From the NCBI GenBank assembly GCA_900116395.1, contig FPAN01000004.1:124001-188000 (forward strand): DNA of 64,000 bases. The letters run 5' to 3'. A program made the position numbers and the translations under genes. The stretch comes from Lachnospiraceae bacterium XBD2001. Lineage in GTDB: Bacteria; Bacillota; Clostridia; Lachnospirales; Lachnospiraceae. Shown piece after piece: positions 8,010 through 17,114 of the stretch; the stretch's first letter is position 1; each line of letters starts with the position of its first letter. The notes under the pieces are model-generated. The model saw only the letters and a list, made by a program, of their open reading frames with translations, was not told where the DNA came from and searched no databases.

Positions 8010-9851
8010 ATGATTCAAGCAAGAGAGGATATTCGTAACATTGCCATTATCGCACACGTTGATCATGGTAAGACCACCCTTGTAGATGAACTTTTGAAGC
8101 AGAGCGGTGTATTCCGTGACAACCAGGCTGTACAGGAACGTGTCATGGACTCTAATGATATCGAGCGTGAGCGTGGTATCACCATCTTATCTAAGAATAC
8201 CGCTGTATACTATAAAGACACTAAGATTAACATCATCGACACTCCTGGCCATGCTGATTTCGGCGGCGAGGTTGAGCGAGTTTTGAAAATGGTGGACGGC
8301 GTTGTTCTTGTGGTAGACGCTTTCGAAGGTGCTATGCCACAGACCAAGTTTGTTCTTATGAAGGCATTAGACTTAGACCTTCCGGTTATTGTCTGCGTCA
8401 ACAAGATTGACCGTCCGGAAGCTCGTCCGAACGAAGTAATCGACGAAGTACTTGAACTTTTCATGGACTTGGATGCTTCCGACGAGCAGTTGGATTGCCC
8501 ATTCGTATTCGCTTCCGCTAAGGAAGGATACGCAATGAAGGATCTCAATGATGAGCGCAAAGATATGACGCCATTATTCGAGACGATTGTTGACTATATC
8601 CCGGCTCCTACCGGTGATCCGGAAGCCAATACACAGGTATTGATTTCCACCATCGACTACAACGAGTTCGTTGGACGTATCGGTATCGGTAAGGTTGATA
8701 ACGGTGTCATCAAGTTGAACCAGGAAGCTGTTGTAGTAAACCACCACGATCCTGACAAGAAGCAGAAGGTTCGTATCACCAAGTTGTACGAGTTCGACGG
8801 TTTGAACAAGGTTGAGGTTCCGGAAGCTACTATCGGTTCTATCGTAGCTATCTCCGGTATTTCCGACATTCACATCGGTGATACCATTTGCGGACCTGAG
8901 AATCCGGTAGCCATTCCGTTCCAGAAGATTTCCGAGCCGACCATCTCCATGAACTTCATCGTTAACGACAGCCCATTCGCAGGCCAGGAAGGTAAGTTCG
9001 TTACTTCCCGTCACATTCGTGAGCGTTTGATGAAGGAGTTGAACACTGACGTATCTCTTCGTGTGGAAGATACCGATTCTCCGGACAGTCTGAAGGTTTC
9101 CGGACGTGGTGAGTTACATTTGTCCGTCCTGATCGAGAACATGCGTCGTGAAGGTTTCGAGTTCGCTGTTTCCAAGGCTGAGGTTCTCTACCACTATGAT
9201 GAGAATGGCAAGAAGCTTGAGCCAATGGAAATCGCTTATGTTGACGTTCCGGACGAATTTACCGGAGCTGTTATTGAGAAGTTATCCCAGCGTAAGGGTG
9301 AGTTACAGAACATGACTCCAATTACCGGTGGTTATACACGTATCGAGTTCAAGATTCCATCCCGTGGATTAATTGGTTATCGTGGCGAGTTCATGACCGA
9401 TACCAAGGGTAACGGTATCATCAACACCATCTTCAATGGTTATGAACCATTCAAGGGTGAGATTGCTTACCGTAAGCAGGGTTCCTTAATTGCTTTCGAG
9501 ACCGGCGAGTCCGTTACTTATGGTCTCTTCTCCGCACAGGATCGTGGTACCCTCTTCATCGGACCTGGTGAGAAGGTTTACGCCGGTATGGTTATCGGTT
9601 CTTCTTCCCGTTCCGAGGACATCGAGTTGAATGTCTGCAAGAAGAAGCACTTAACCAATACCCGTTCTTCTTCTGCGGATGAAGCACTGACTTTGGTTCC
9701 ACCGAAGATTCTTTCCTTGGAGCAGGCTTTGGACTTCATCGAGACCGACGAGCTTCTTGAGGTTACTCCGGAGCACTTACGTATCCGTAAGCGTATCTTG
9801 GATCCTACCCAGCGTAAGCGTTTCAACATCAATCGTCAGCAGAATATGTAA
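8010..9851 (+). CDS. typA: Ribosome-associated GTPase TypA/BipA
   Basis: Translational GTPase that binds the ribosome and supports 50S assembly and growth under stress. 613 residues, the usual size. The GTPase domain shows G1 AHVDHGKTTL (about residues 15-24), the G2 region with RERGITI, G3 DTPGHADFGGE and G4 NKIDRPEARP. EF-G-like domains and the TypA C-terminal domain follow. AGAAGGA precedes the ATG. It stands alone between its own promoter and the terminator at 9857. Confidence 0.97.
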   Translation: MIQAREDIRNIAIIAHVDHGKTTLVDELLKQSGVFRDNQAVQERVMDSNDIERERGITILSKNTAVYYKDTKINIIDTPGHADFGGEVERVLKMVDGVVLVVDAFEGAMPQTKFVLMKALDLDLPVIVCVNKIDRPEARPNEVIDEVLELFMDLDASDEQLDCPFVFASAKEGYAMKDLNDERKDMTPLFETIVDYIPAPTGDPEANTQVLISTIDYNEFVGRIGIGKVDNGVIKLNQEAVVVNHHDPDKKQKVRITKLYEFDGLNKVEVPEATIGSIVAISGISDIHIGDTICGPENPVAIPFQKISEPTISMNFIVNDSPFAGQEGKFVTSRHIRERLMKELNTDVSLRVEDTDSPDSLKVSGRGELHLSVLIENMRREGFEFAVSKAEVLYHYDENGKKLEPMEIAYVDVPDEFTGAVIEKLSQRKGELQNMTPITGGYTRIEFKIPSRGLIGYRGEFMTDTKGNGIINTIFNGYEPFKGEIAYRKQGSLIAFETGESVTYGLFSAQDRGTLFIGPGEKVYAGMVIGSSSRSEDIELNVCKKKHLTNTRSSSADEALTLVPPKILSLEQALDFIETDELLEVTPEHLRIRKRILDPTQRKRFNINRQQNM

Positions 9852-9856
9852 TATTT

Positions 9857-9889
9857 AAGGCAACGTCCATTTGGGCGTTGCCTTTTATT
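9857..9889 (+). terminator. Terminator of typA
   Basis: Hairpin AAGGCAACG/CGTTGCCTT (9857-9884) followed by TTTTATTTT. It may also serve the convergent arginase-fold gene. Confidence 0.85.
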
Positions 9890-10541
9890 TTAAAATCTCT
9901 ATTAACGATTCGTTGGTGGATTGATTGATACGTAGGTCCTCCTCCGTTGCGTTATCCTTCTTCTCTCCGCAGATATCCACACCTATAATACGGTAATTCG
10001 TAAGTAATCCACGAATGATATTCAGAAGCTCGGATAATTCCATCTGTCCTTGGCTCCAGTCTGTTCTGGCATATTCGCAAGACAGCACATCCTTATCCAA
10101 GGAGATATAGATTGGTAACGCTTCGTCTTGTGGAAGGCCTCTCACCACTTGTGATGGCAGGGGTTCCAACTCTTCCAATAGTGTCTCATCTACACCCACC
10201 ATATACACCCGCTTCAGATGCGGCAATGTCTCTATTGCTTCCTTTACCCATCCGCCGCAACTGGTGATATCTCCGAAGCTTGGTGGCTGCATATCCGGAT
10301 GGTTATCGAAGAGCACCAGTGCGAAGTCCTCTTCGATTTTCTCTAACCAGAGGAGACTGACATAGTGGTAGTTACCGGAATCGATGAAGTGCACGCCCTC
10401 CGGGCCGTAGGTTGCAATCTTCTGCCTTAGTTCCTCTTTGGCAATATCGTCACAGTAACAATTGGTGCCTTGAATACTACGGCAATCCACGTATTCCCCG
10501 TCACAACCCTCGTACTGACCGGAAAAATCCATATAGACCAT
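9885..10541 (-). CDS. Arginase/agmatinase-fold family protein
   Basis: A 218-residue member of the ureohydrolase fold. Metal-site signatures are recognisable: LVLFDNHPDMQPP (about residues 94-106), which resembles the DAHxD site, and YISLDKDVL (about 163-171), which resembles the SxDxDxxDP site. It is much shorter than arginase or agmatinase (about 300 residues), so the substrate cannot be named. The start is the ATG at 10541, which overlaps the preceding EamA stop by one base (TAATG) and lies after GGGAGG; longer frames run into that gene. Co-transcription with the EamA exporter suggests a linked substrate, but this is inference. Confidence 0.75.
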   Translation of the reverse strand: MVYMDFSGQYEGCDGEYVDCRSIQGTNCYCDDIAKEELRQKIATYGPEGVHFIDSGNYHYVSLLWLEKIEEDFALVLFDNHPDMQPPSFGDITSCGGWVKEAIETLPHLKRVYMVGVDETLLEELEPLPSQVVRGLPQDEALPIYISLDKDVLSCEYARTDWSQGQMELSELLNIIRGLLTNYRIIGVDICGEKKDNATEEDLRINQSTNESLIEILK

Positions 10542-11425
10542 TATTCTACCACCTCCCGCTTTTTCATCAGGAACATGGTAAGGGATGCAACCCCGATGAA
10601 GGCATATCCCAAGAAGCTCCATCCATCCGGCAACTCTCCGAAGAAAAGAATTCCGAAGATGGTGGCAAAAATAATCTGCACGTAGTCGAAGACGGAAATT
10701 TCTCTGGCCGGTGCATGGGAGTATGCCGCTGTTATGGAAAACTGTCCTCCCGTGGCGCAAAGTCCCGCTCCGCAAAGCAACAAGACCTGCTGGAAAGACG
10801 GCATCTTAAAGTTGATAAACAATAGCGGAATGCAGCACAGTGTGGAAAAGGTAGAGAAGAAAAATACCACATATGGTCCCGGCACGCCCTCTCCCGTTGC
10901 CTTCCGAAGGAAGGTATAGGCCAATCCTGCCCCTAATCCGCCCAATAAGCCAACAAATGCGGCAAAGGTAAACAATCCCTCTCCCGACGGTTTCATAATG
11001 CATAATGCCCCGATAAAGGCCAATAACAAGCATCCGAACTGATACGGCTTAATCTTCTCTTTTAACAGGAAGTAGGAGAACAATACCGCAAAGAACGGGG
11101 AAAGCTTATTCAACATATTGGCATCCGCAATGTAAAGTCGATCAATGGCATAGAAGTTACACAGCATGCCAAGAAAGCCTGCCGTGGCGCGACCGATTAA
11201 GTACCAGCATACCTTGCCCTGTGGTGGTACGAAAGAGATTCCCCGCTTTTTTAGCGTCGCTGCTGCAAAAAAGATGGCAATGGCATTCCGCCAGAAGACC
11301 TTCTCTGTGGAAGGCAAGTCTCCCGAGAGCTTCACAAAGGCCGTCATTCCGGCAAAAAAGAAGCCCGCCAATATGATATATAAGATTCCGATATATTTTT
11401 GTTTTCCTTGGTTTACATTCTGCAT
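10541..11425 (-). CDS. DMT-superfamily (EamA) transporter
   Basis: Integral membrane protein of 294 residues with about ten hydrophobic helices in two EamA repeats. The first begins YIGILYIILAGFFFAGMTAF and the second begins near residue 150 at FAAFVGLLGGLGAGLAYTFL. Such proteins usually export metabolites or amino acids; the substrate is not visible. The start follows a weak AGAAAGAAGAGAAAAT. It is translationally coupled to the arginase-fold gene downstream and diverges from the cytidylate-kinase-like gene. Confidence 0.88.
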   Translation of the reverse strand: MQNVNQGKQKYIGILYIILAGFFFAGMTAFVKLSGDLPSTEKVFWRNAIAIFFAAATLKKRGISFVPPQGKVCWYLIGRATAGFLGMLCNFYAIDRLYIADANMLNKLSPFFAVLFSYFLLKEKIKPYQFGCLLLAFIGALCIMKPSGEGLFTFAAFVGLLGGLGAGLAYTFLRKATGEGVPGPYVVFFFSTFSTLCCIPLLFINFKMPSFQQVLLLCGAGLCATGGQFSITAAYSHAPAREISVFDYVQIIFATIFGILFFGELPDGWSFLGYAFIGVASLTMFLMKKREVVE

Positions 11426-11453
11426 GATTTTCTCTTCTTTCTTTATGGGGGAT

Positions 11454-11481
11454 ATTATAGCACTTTTGCGGCCGTGTACAA
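11454..11481 (-). promoter_or_regulatory. Promoter of the EamA operon
   Basis: Minus-strand TTGTAC (11476-11481) and TATAAT (11454-11459), 16-base spacer. Its -35 lies 4 bases from the -35 of the divergent promoter. Confidence 0.6.
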
Positions 11482-11485
11482 TTGT

Positions 11486-11514
11486 TTGACAATTCCCCTA
11501 TGGAATTCTAAAAT
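11486..11514 (+). promoter_or_regulatory. Promoter of the cytidylate-kinase-like gene
   Basis: TTGACA (11486-11491) and TAAAAT (11509-11514) with a 17-base spacer, arranged back to back with the EamA promoter. Confidence 0.65.
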
Positions 11515-11568
11515 TAAAGTAGATATAGGGGTTGTGCCGCAAGGCACCATCGTGAAGGAGGGAACGTT

Positions 11569-12174
11569 ATGTATCCAGTAATTACAATCAGCAGACAATT
11601 TGGCAGCGGTGGTCATAGCATTGGTGAGAAAATTGCCAAGAAATTAAATATCCCATTCTTGGATAGTGAGATTGTGGATCGTGTCGCAATCGAAAGCGGA
11701 TATGCGAAAGAGCTCATCGAAGAGCAGGGCGAGGACACCTCTTCTGCCAACAAGTGGTTCGACATCTCCGCAGCAAGCGCCATGTATTTTCAGAGTCCTC
11801 AGGACGAGATTTTCTTAGCACAGCGAAAGGTTATCTTAGAGAACGCCAGAAAAGGACCATGTGTCATCGTTGGCCGTTGCTCCGATTATATTCTTCGTAA
11901 CGCAGAAATCAATTGCTTAAACGTTCTGATCCATGCAGATATGGAACATCGCATTCAGCGTGTATTGCAGCGTTACGGTGATATCAAGAACGTAGATGTT
12001 CGGAAGCGTATCCAGAAGAAGGACAAACAGCGTCGTACCTACTACCGCTACTACACCGACCAGCATTGGGGCGAGTATTCCAATTATGACTTAGCCTTAG
12101 ACAGTGGAACATTAGGCGAGGATACCTGTGTCCATCTGGTATGCGAGTTAGCGGAACAAATGAATCAACAGTAA
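11569..12174 (+). CDS. Cytidylate-kinase-like P-loop protein
   Basis: A 201-residue protein of the cytidylate kinase-like group common in gut Firmicutes. The N-terminus PVITISRQFGSGGHSIGE holds an atypical P-loop; DSEIVDRVA and VGRCSDYIL (about residue 103) follow, and a basic patch RKRIQKKDKQRRTYYRYY probably forms the lid. True Cmk starts with a standard GPxGxGKS loop, so the function here is unassigned and may not be CMP phosphorylation. AAGGAGGGAACGTT precedes the ATG. The gene stands alone. Confidence 0.75.
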   Translation: MYPVITISRQFGSGGHSIGEKIAKKLNIPFLDSEIVDRVAIESGYAKELIEEQGEDTSSANKWFDISAASAMYFQSPQDEIFLAQRKVILENARKGPCVIVGRCSDYILRNAEINCLNVLIHADMEHRIQRVLQRYGDIKNVDVRKRIQKKDKQRRTYYRYYTDQHWGEYSNYDLALDSGTLGEDTCVHLVCELAEQMNQQ

Positions 12175-12180
12175 ACAAAA

Positions 12181-12214
12181 AGGCTTCGGAATCAAATCAT
12201 CCGAAGCCTTTTCT
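12181..12214. terminator. Bidirectional terminator
   Basis: Ten-base-pair stem AGGCTTCGGA/TCCGAAGCCT with TTTTCTT on one side and an A-rich tract on the other. It separates the kinase-like gene from the convergent esterase-like gene. Confidence 0.85.
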
Positions 12215-13197
12215 TATTTGCTAATCTGTTCCTGCCAGAATTCCACAGCCGTCTCCAGCCAATGATCTGCCTTGGTGTGAACGCCAAGACCAACACCGTG
12301 TGGAACTCCGAAGAATTTCTCATATTTGTATGGGACCTCATATTCCTTCAATGCCTTCTCTAAGACATCCGTATGTGCTCCGGAAGGAACTAGGATATCA
12401 TTGCCTCCCGCAAACATATACACCGGTGGGAAGTTCTTCGTAATCCACTTCTGTACGCAGATGGAATCCCGATTCTCCCGGTTAAAATGATGCAGACGGA
12501 ACATCCAGAAGTTGCCTCGCTCCGACAACCATATGCCCATTAAGCCGACCCAGATATTCCAATACGGATGCTCAAGCCAATGGTTCACGTTGGTCCATGG
12601 ATAGCCCATCAAAAGCGCTCCCGGTCTGGCTACACCGTAATGCTCATAGCCATATTCTTCACTACCGAAGATTCCGGCCATATTACCACCGGCAGAAAAT
12701 CCTACGATGGCATAGTCCTTCATATCCACGTTGAATTCTTCCTGATGCTCCGTAAGGTAAGCGACTGTTCTAGCCAAATCATGCATCGGTGCGTGATAGG
12801 AACAATGACGTCCCACACGATACTCCAATACAAATGCATTGATACCCATCTCATTCAGCTTCGCAGCAATCGGATATCCCTCATACTTCTCTACCAAATG
12901 ATCATAACCGCCGCCGGGACATACAATTGCTACCTTGCCATGTTCCACGCCGTCCGCCGGGAAGAATGTCACACGAACCGCCCCGCGGGACTTCCGTGAC
13001 TTGATTTCTTCCATGGTATAGATTGGGAACTGGCGCAGGCGATGCTCTTCCGCCAGACGCGTCTTCCTGGCCTTACCGTACTTGGCAGCTCCGGCGCGAA
13101 GACGGATACGATACATGCGCAGAACGCTAACCACCGTAAGTACGAAGGTCAAAATCAAATAATATTGAATGACATGAATGATAATCTCTTTTACCAT
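12214..13197 (-). CDS. Membrane-anchored alpha/beta hydrolase (esterase-like)
   Basis: About 327 residues. One N-terminal hydrophobic helix (IIIHVIQYYLILTFVLTVVS) should anchor it to the membrane. The hydrolase domain has the oxyanion motif CPGGGY (about residue 90), the nucleophile elbow GFSAGG (about residue 165) and a late histidine in FFGVPHGVGLG, so the catalytic triad looks complete. It resembles BD-FAE/acetylxylan-esterase-like enzymes; the substrate is unknown. Start choice is uncertain: the ATG at 13197 has AGGAG only 2 bases away, and an in-frame TTG at 13209 overlaps the hypA stop. It follows hypA directly. Confidence 0.8.
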   Translation of the reverse strand: MVKEIIIHVIQYYLILTFVLTVVSVLRMYRIRLRAGAAKYGKARKTRLAEEHRLRQFPIYTMEEIKSRKSRGAVRVTFFPADGVEHGKVAIVCPGGGYDHLVEKYEGYPIAAKLNEMGINAFVLEYRVGRHCSYHAPMHDLARTVAYLTEHQEEFNVDMKDYAIVGFSAGGNMAGIFGSEEYGYEHYGVARPGALLMGYPWTNVNHWLEHPYWNIWVGLMGIWLSERGNFWMFRLHHFNRENRDSICVQKWITKNFPPVYMFAGGNDILVPSGAHTDVLEKALKEYEVPYKYEKFFGVPHGVGLGVHTKADHWLETAVEFWQEQISK

Positions 13198-13202
13198 TTC
13201 TC

Positions 13203-13547
13203 CTAACAAGCCTCAATCTCTTTGATCATAAATTCATTTCCCTGTAACAGGTAGGTATGTTCACTGCCGCAATGCGGGCAAATCTTCCCATGCTTAATGG
13301 TGTCATACTCCTGCTTACAGTCTTCACAGAAGGTAATTGCTTCGATTGGCTCAATGACCAATTCGCAATCCTTCATCAGCTCTTCACGATTCACTGCCCA
13401 CTTCCAGCAATCCTTCAGGTAGGATGGAATAACGGCAGAGACCTTACCCAGCTGTATAGTGACGGAAGATACCTGTGTCAGATTGTTCTCCGCACAGACT
13501 TCCTTCACGTTATCGATGACGTGAAAAACCACTCCTAATTCATGCAT
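13203..13547 (-). CDS. hypA: Hydrogenase nickel chaperone HypA
   Basis: Nickel metallochaperone for [NiFe]-hydrogenase or urease maturation. 114 residues, the usual length. The N-terminal MHE needed for Ni binding is intact, and the zinc site shows both pairs, CEDC (about residue 73) and CPHC (about residue 91). AGGAG lies 10 bases before the ATG. No other hyp gene, hydrogenase or urease is in the window, so it is an orphan here. It is followed within a few bases by the alpha/beta hydrolase. Confidence 0.9.
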   Translation of the reverse strand: MHELGVVFHVIDNVKEVCAENNLTQVSSVTIQLGKVSAVIPSYLKDCWKWAVNREELMKDCELVIEPIEAITFCEDCKQEYDTIKHGKICPHCGSEHTYLLQGNEFMIKEIEAC

Positions 13548-13565
13548 AAATCATATACTCCTATC

Positions 13566-13601
13566 AAAAACTTTAGCCCTCTTGATTATAGAGGGCTAAA
13601 G
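13566..13601 (-). terminator. Terminator of the 957-residue flavoprotein gene
   Basis: Eleven-base-pair stem CTTTAGCCCTC/GAGGGCTAAAG (13571-13601) followed on the minus strand by TTTTT. It separates the flavoprotein gene from hypA. Confidence 0.8.
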
Positions 13602-13624
13602 GTAAAAAGTCTATATGCTGTCGC

Positions 13625-16498
13625 TTATGCGTCCAGTCTTGGATCACCCTTCGGGCCACCAAACTTAATCTTGATTGCCTGCTTCAATCCATTCGGAAGG
13701 ATGTACTTCAACTTGTCCTCAGAAGGAACCATGTTGGAAGCATCCGGCAGCTCACGATGTAAGTGGATAGCGTCGAACTTACACTGTACGGTGCATAATC
13801 CACATCCGATACACTTATTCGGATCTACCCAAGAAGCACCACAGCTTAAGCAGCGGGAAGTCTCCTTCTTAACCTGCTCTTCGGTAAATACCAACTTCGC
13901 ATCACGGAAGGACTTCTTGTCGATGCTGTCGTTATGTCCAGGAATCTGACGGCTGGAAGTATCGTAGTTCTCAGGGAACTGGATATCATCCTTGTTCAGC
14001 TCCTTATAGTAGTTCTGGTTACGTCCGATGATTAAGGTACATCCAGGCTGTACAAAACGATGGATGGATGTAGCAGCTTCCTTACCGGCAGCAATTGCAT
14101 CGATAGCGAACTTCGGTCCGGTGTAAACATCACCACCTACGAAGATATCAGGCTCAGCTGTCTGGTAAGTGTAACCATCAGCAACAGCACCGTTACCGCG
14201 ACCAAGTTCAACCTTGGAGCCCTTCAACAAGTCGCCCCAAACGATGGTCTGACCAACAGCAAGAACAACATGCTTACACTCGATGGTCATGATGTCGTTC
14301 TCATCGTACTGAGGATTGAAACGTCCGTCAGCATCCTTAACCTGAGTACACTTCTTGAAAGCGATACCCTTCACGTTACCAGCCTCATCCAGAAGGATTT
14401 CCTTCGGGCCCCAGCCGCCGTGGAATGCCACACCGTCTTCCTCAGCCTCAGCAATTTCCTCTGCACTTGCAGGCATGATGTCTCTGGTCTCAAGAGATAC
14501 CTGAGTAACCTTCGGAGCACCAACGCGAACTGCATCACGAGAGCAGTCGATTGCTACGTTACCACCACCGACTACAACAACATCACCCTGGATGTCATAC
14601 TTCTCGGTTCCGTTAATCTCACGTAAGAAATCAACTGCAGTAGTAACCTGCGCAGCGTCCTCACCAGGAACGCCAACCTTACGTCCACCCTGGCAACCGA
14701 TAGCAATGTAGAATGCCTTGTAGCCCTGTGCACGTAACTCATCTAAGGTAATATCCTTACCTACTTCAACGCCGGTCTTGATCTCAACGCCCATTTCCTT
14801 CATGACATCGATCTCAGCCTGAACAACGTCCTTCTCCAACTTGAAGGAAGGAATACCGTATACCAACATACCACCGGCACGCTCGTTCTTCTCGAATACG
14901 GTTGGACGATAGCCTTTCTCAGCCAAGTAGAACGCACAGGATAATCCGGCAGGACCACCACCGATGATAGCGATCTTCTCGTCGAACTCACCGTCAACCT
15001 TAGGAATCATCTTCTTCGGGATGAATCTGGTATCAGCATTCAAATCCCGCATAGCGATGAACTTCTTAACTTCGTCGATAGCGATTGCACGATCGATGTT
15101 TCCACGAGTACATGCATCCTCACAACGACGGTTACAGATGTGACCGCAGATTGCAGGCAATGGATTGTTCTTCTTAATTAACTCAAGAGCCTCAGTGTAG
15201 CGACCCTGAGCAGCTAACTTCAAGTAACCCTGAACAGCGATATGTGCAGGACAAGCTACCTTACATGGAGCAGTACCGGCATCGTAAGACTCCTTACGGT
15301 TATCGTTACGATAGTTGTTTGCCCACTTCTCCGGACCCCATTTTGCCTGGGATGGGAGCTCATGCTTCGGATATTCCTGTACGGATCCGTCAGCGTGGCA
15401 CAACTTCTGTCCAAGCTTAACAGCACCGGCAGGGCATACCTCTACGCAGCGACCGCAAGCAACACAGTCCTGCTTCTCAACCTTAGCAACATATGCGGAA
15501 CGGGACATATTCGGTGTATTGAATAACTGAGAGGTACGTAATGCATAACATACGTTAACGTTACAGTTACAAATTGCGAAAATCTTGTCCTTACCATCAA
15601 TATTGGTAATCTGGTGAACATAACCAAGTTCCTCAGCACGACGGAAAATATCCAGCGCCTCTTCCTTGGTGATGTACTCGCCACCCTTGTTGGTCTCTAC
15701 AACGTAGTCAGCCATATCACCGACTGCGATACACCAACCCATCTCATCGTCTCCGCAGCCTTCATCATAAGTCTTACGGCTACGACGGCAGGAGCAAGGG
15801 CTCTTAGCATACTTGCCTTCGTACTTCTCCAACCAGTGAGAAATGTGCTCAACATCAACGGACTCATTCTCCATCTCAATTGCCTTCTCAACCGGGATAA
15901 CGTGCATACCGATTCCGGCACCACCCAAAGGAACCATAGGAGTAACCTTCTCCAATGGGAGCTTGGTCATCATATGGAAGAACATACCAAGTTCCGGATG
16001 CTCGTTGATCATGTCAGCGTTCATGTTGGTGAACTCTGCAGAACCAGGAACATACATAGGAACTAAGTAACGACGCTTTCCTTCCGGATTCTTGCCGTCT
16101 AAGTTCTCGTTGTTCCACTCAACCAATCCGGTCCAGCTCATGTGATCCAATAATTCCTGAACCTTCTCAGGTGCCAACTGCGGATTGCGTGCGCATACCT
16201 CTTCGAAGGTCAACGGATTACGAATCTTCTCGAAAGATAATGCAAGATTAGCCTCCTCATCGGATACGAAACTGGAAAGTGCCCAATACTCCGGATCCTC
16301 TCCGGTAATCTTCTTCAGCTTCAACTTCTGTGGAACACGGTCGGTAATCATGGTACCCAACTTCACGATGGACTCACGAAGCTCTCCTTCAGCCGGTGCG
16401 AAATAAGGCTTGAGGGGGTAGGTAACCTCAGTGTTATCTCTGGTCGGCTCCGGCCAGTCTGCAGGCTTGGTAAAACCCATCTTCTCATAGTCTGCCAT
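13625..16498 (-). CDS. Multidomain Fe-S/FAD oxidoreductase (GltD-like)
   Basis: A 957-residue cytosolic electron-transfer flavoprotein. Order seen: an N-terminal region with a cysteine cluster (CSCRR...CG, about 235-260) and a further ICNCNVNVC (about 309-317); a ferredoxin motif CVACGRCVEVCP (345-356); a GltD-type Fe-S domain CKVACPAHI...CGHICNRRCEDAC (412-463); an FAD domain IIGGGPAGLSCAFYLAEKG (511-529); an NAD(P) domain VVVVGGGNVAIDCSR (640-654); and a C-terminal ferredoxin CIGCGLCTVQC. The GltD core resembles the small subunit of glutamate synthase and NfnB, but no gltA partner is adjacent, so the substrate is open. GAGGAGATCATAAAT precedes the ATG. Monocistronic. Confidence 0.85.
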   Translation of the reverse strand: MADYEKMGFTKPADWPEPTRDNTEVTYPLKPYFAPAEGELRESIVKLGTMITDRVPQKLKLKKITGEDPEYWALSSFVSDEEANLALSFEKIRNPLTFEEVCARNPQLAPEKVQELLDHMSWTGLVEWNNENLDGKNPEGKRRYLVPMYVPGSAEFTNMNADMINEHPELGMFFHMMTKLPLEKVTPMVPLGGAGIGMHVIPVEKAIEMENESVDVEHISHWLEKYEGKYAKSPCSCRRSRKTYDEGCGDDEMGWCIAVGDMADYVVETNKGGEYITKEEALDIFRRAEELGYVHQITNIDGKDKIFAICNCNVNVCYALRTSQLFNTPNMSRSAYVAKVEKQDCVACGRCVEVCPAGAVKLGQKLCHADGSVQEYPKHELPSQAKWGPEKWANNYRNDNRKESYDAGTAPCKVACPAHIAVQGYLKLAAQGRYTEALELIKKNNPLPAICGHICNRRCEDACTRGNIDRAIAIDEVKKFIAMRDLNADTRFIPKKMIPKVDGEFDEKIAIIGGGPAGLSCAFYLAEKGYRPTVFEKNERAGGMLVYGIPSFKLEKDVVQAEIDVMKEMGVEIKTGVEVGKDITLDELRAQGYKAFYIAIGCQGGRKVGVPGEDAAQVTTAVDFLREINGTEKYDIQGDVVVVGGGNVAIDCSRDAVRVGAPKVTQVSLETRDIMPASAEEIAEAEEDGVAFHGGWGPKEILLDEAGNVKGIAFKKCTQVKDADGRFNPQYDENDIMTIECKHVVLAVGQTIVWGDLLKGSKVELGRGNGAVADGYTYQTAEPDIFVGGDVYTGPKFAIDAIAAGKEAATSIHRFVQPGCTLIIGRNQNYYKELNKDDIQFPENYDTSSRQIPGHNDSIDKKSFRDAKLVFTEEQVKKETSRCLSCGASWVDPNKCIGCGLCTVQCKFDAIHLHRELPDASNMVPSEDKLKYILPNGLKQAIKIKFGGPKGDPRLDA

Positions 16499-16735
16499 AT
16501 TTATGATCTCCTCTCACATACATACAATTCACGAGTTACTAGAACTCTGTTTTCCCGTTATCATCATGTGTCACCCTAAATTCGTTAAAATATTCACACA
16601 TGAGTATAAACTTCTTAAATATATTGTATCTTGCGGTTTTCGGAGCGTCAATGGACACGTGTGGTTTACTGTCTAATAACCCCTCTAGGGGGATGCTTTT
16701 GTGCATTCTTTGCGGAACACAGGCGTAAGGAAGGC

Positions 16736-16771
16736 ATAACAAAAGCGCTACTCCCTAAGGAATAGCGCTTG
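16736..16771 (-). terminator. Terminator of the 108-residue gene
   Basis: Stem AAGCGCTA/TAGCGCTT (16743-16770), extended inside by TCC/GGA, with TTTTGTT on the minus-strand exit. The rest of 16499-16787 shows no convincing gene. Confidence 0.8.
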
Positions 16772-16787
16772 TATCATTCTCGTTAAC

Positions 16788-17114
16788 TTAGCCCTTCAAG
16801 TCTCTGGACTGACGATCCATATCCTCTACTACGATGTCATAGATCTCACCGAACTTACGGCAATAAGCCAACACATCCCATGGCTCGTTCACGTGGTAAT
16901 GAAGCTTCACAATGGCCTTCTCACCGAACTCATCCTCTCCGGAATCACCGGCAATAACCATGCTATCACCCTTCACGTTCTCTAAGAGATAATCGCGAAT
17001 CTCATCTACGAGATCATCGGATACATCATCCGGATCCTCTCCGTCTTCTACGTACTTATCTAATAATAACTGGGTATCATAACGAAATTCAATTGACTGT
17101 TCCGGCATTGGCAT
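16788..17114 (-). CDS. Conserved-looking acidic protein of unknown function
   Basis: 108 residues, strongly acidic (EDGEDPDDVSDDLVDE near residues 22-37), no membrane helix or signal peptide, so probably cytosolic. I do not recognise the family. The C-terminal half (VKLHYHVNEPWDVLAYCRKF) looks like a small alpha/beta domain. The start is well supported by AAGGAGGGCAAGGTT before the ATG, and the gene has its own terminator, so it is a genuine single-gene unit. Confidence 0.7.
   Translation of the reverse strand: MPMPEQSIEFRYDTQLLLDKYVEDGEDPDDVSDDLVDEIRDYLLENVKGDSMVIAGDSGEDEFGEKAIVKLHYHVNEPWDVLAYCRKFGEIYDIVVEDMDRQSRDLKG

Noticed and set aside
15614-16066. Long antisense frames inside the flavoprotein, GH32 and seven-module genes
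   Set aside because: They lack ribosome sites and family features and mirror well-supported genes on the other strand.
16539-16742. 67-codon minus-strand frame upstream of the flavoprotein gene
   Set aside because: No ribosome site, no family resemblance, and it overlaps the terminator of the neighbouring gene.
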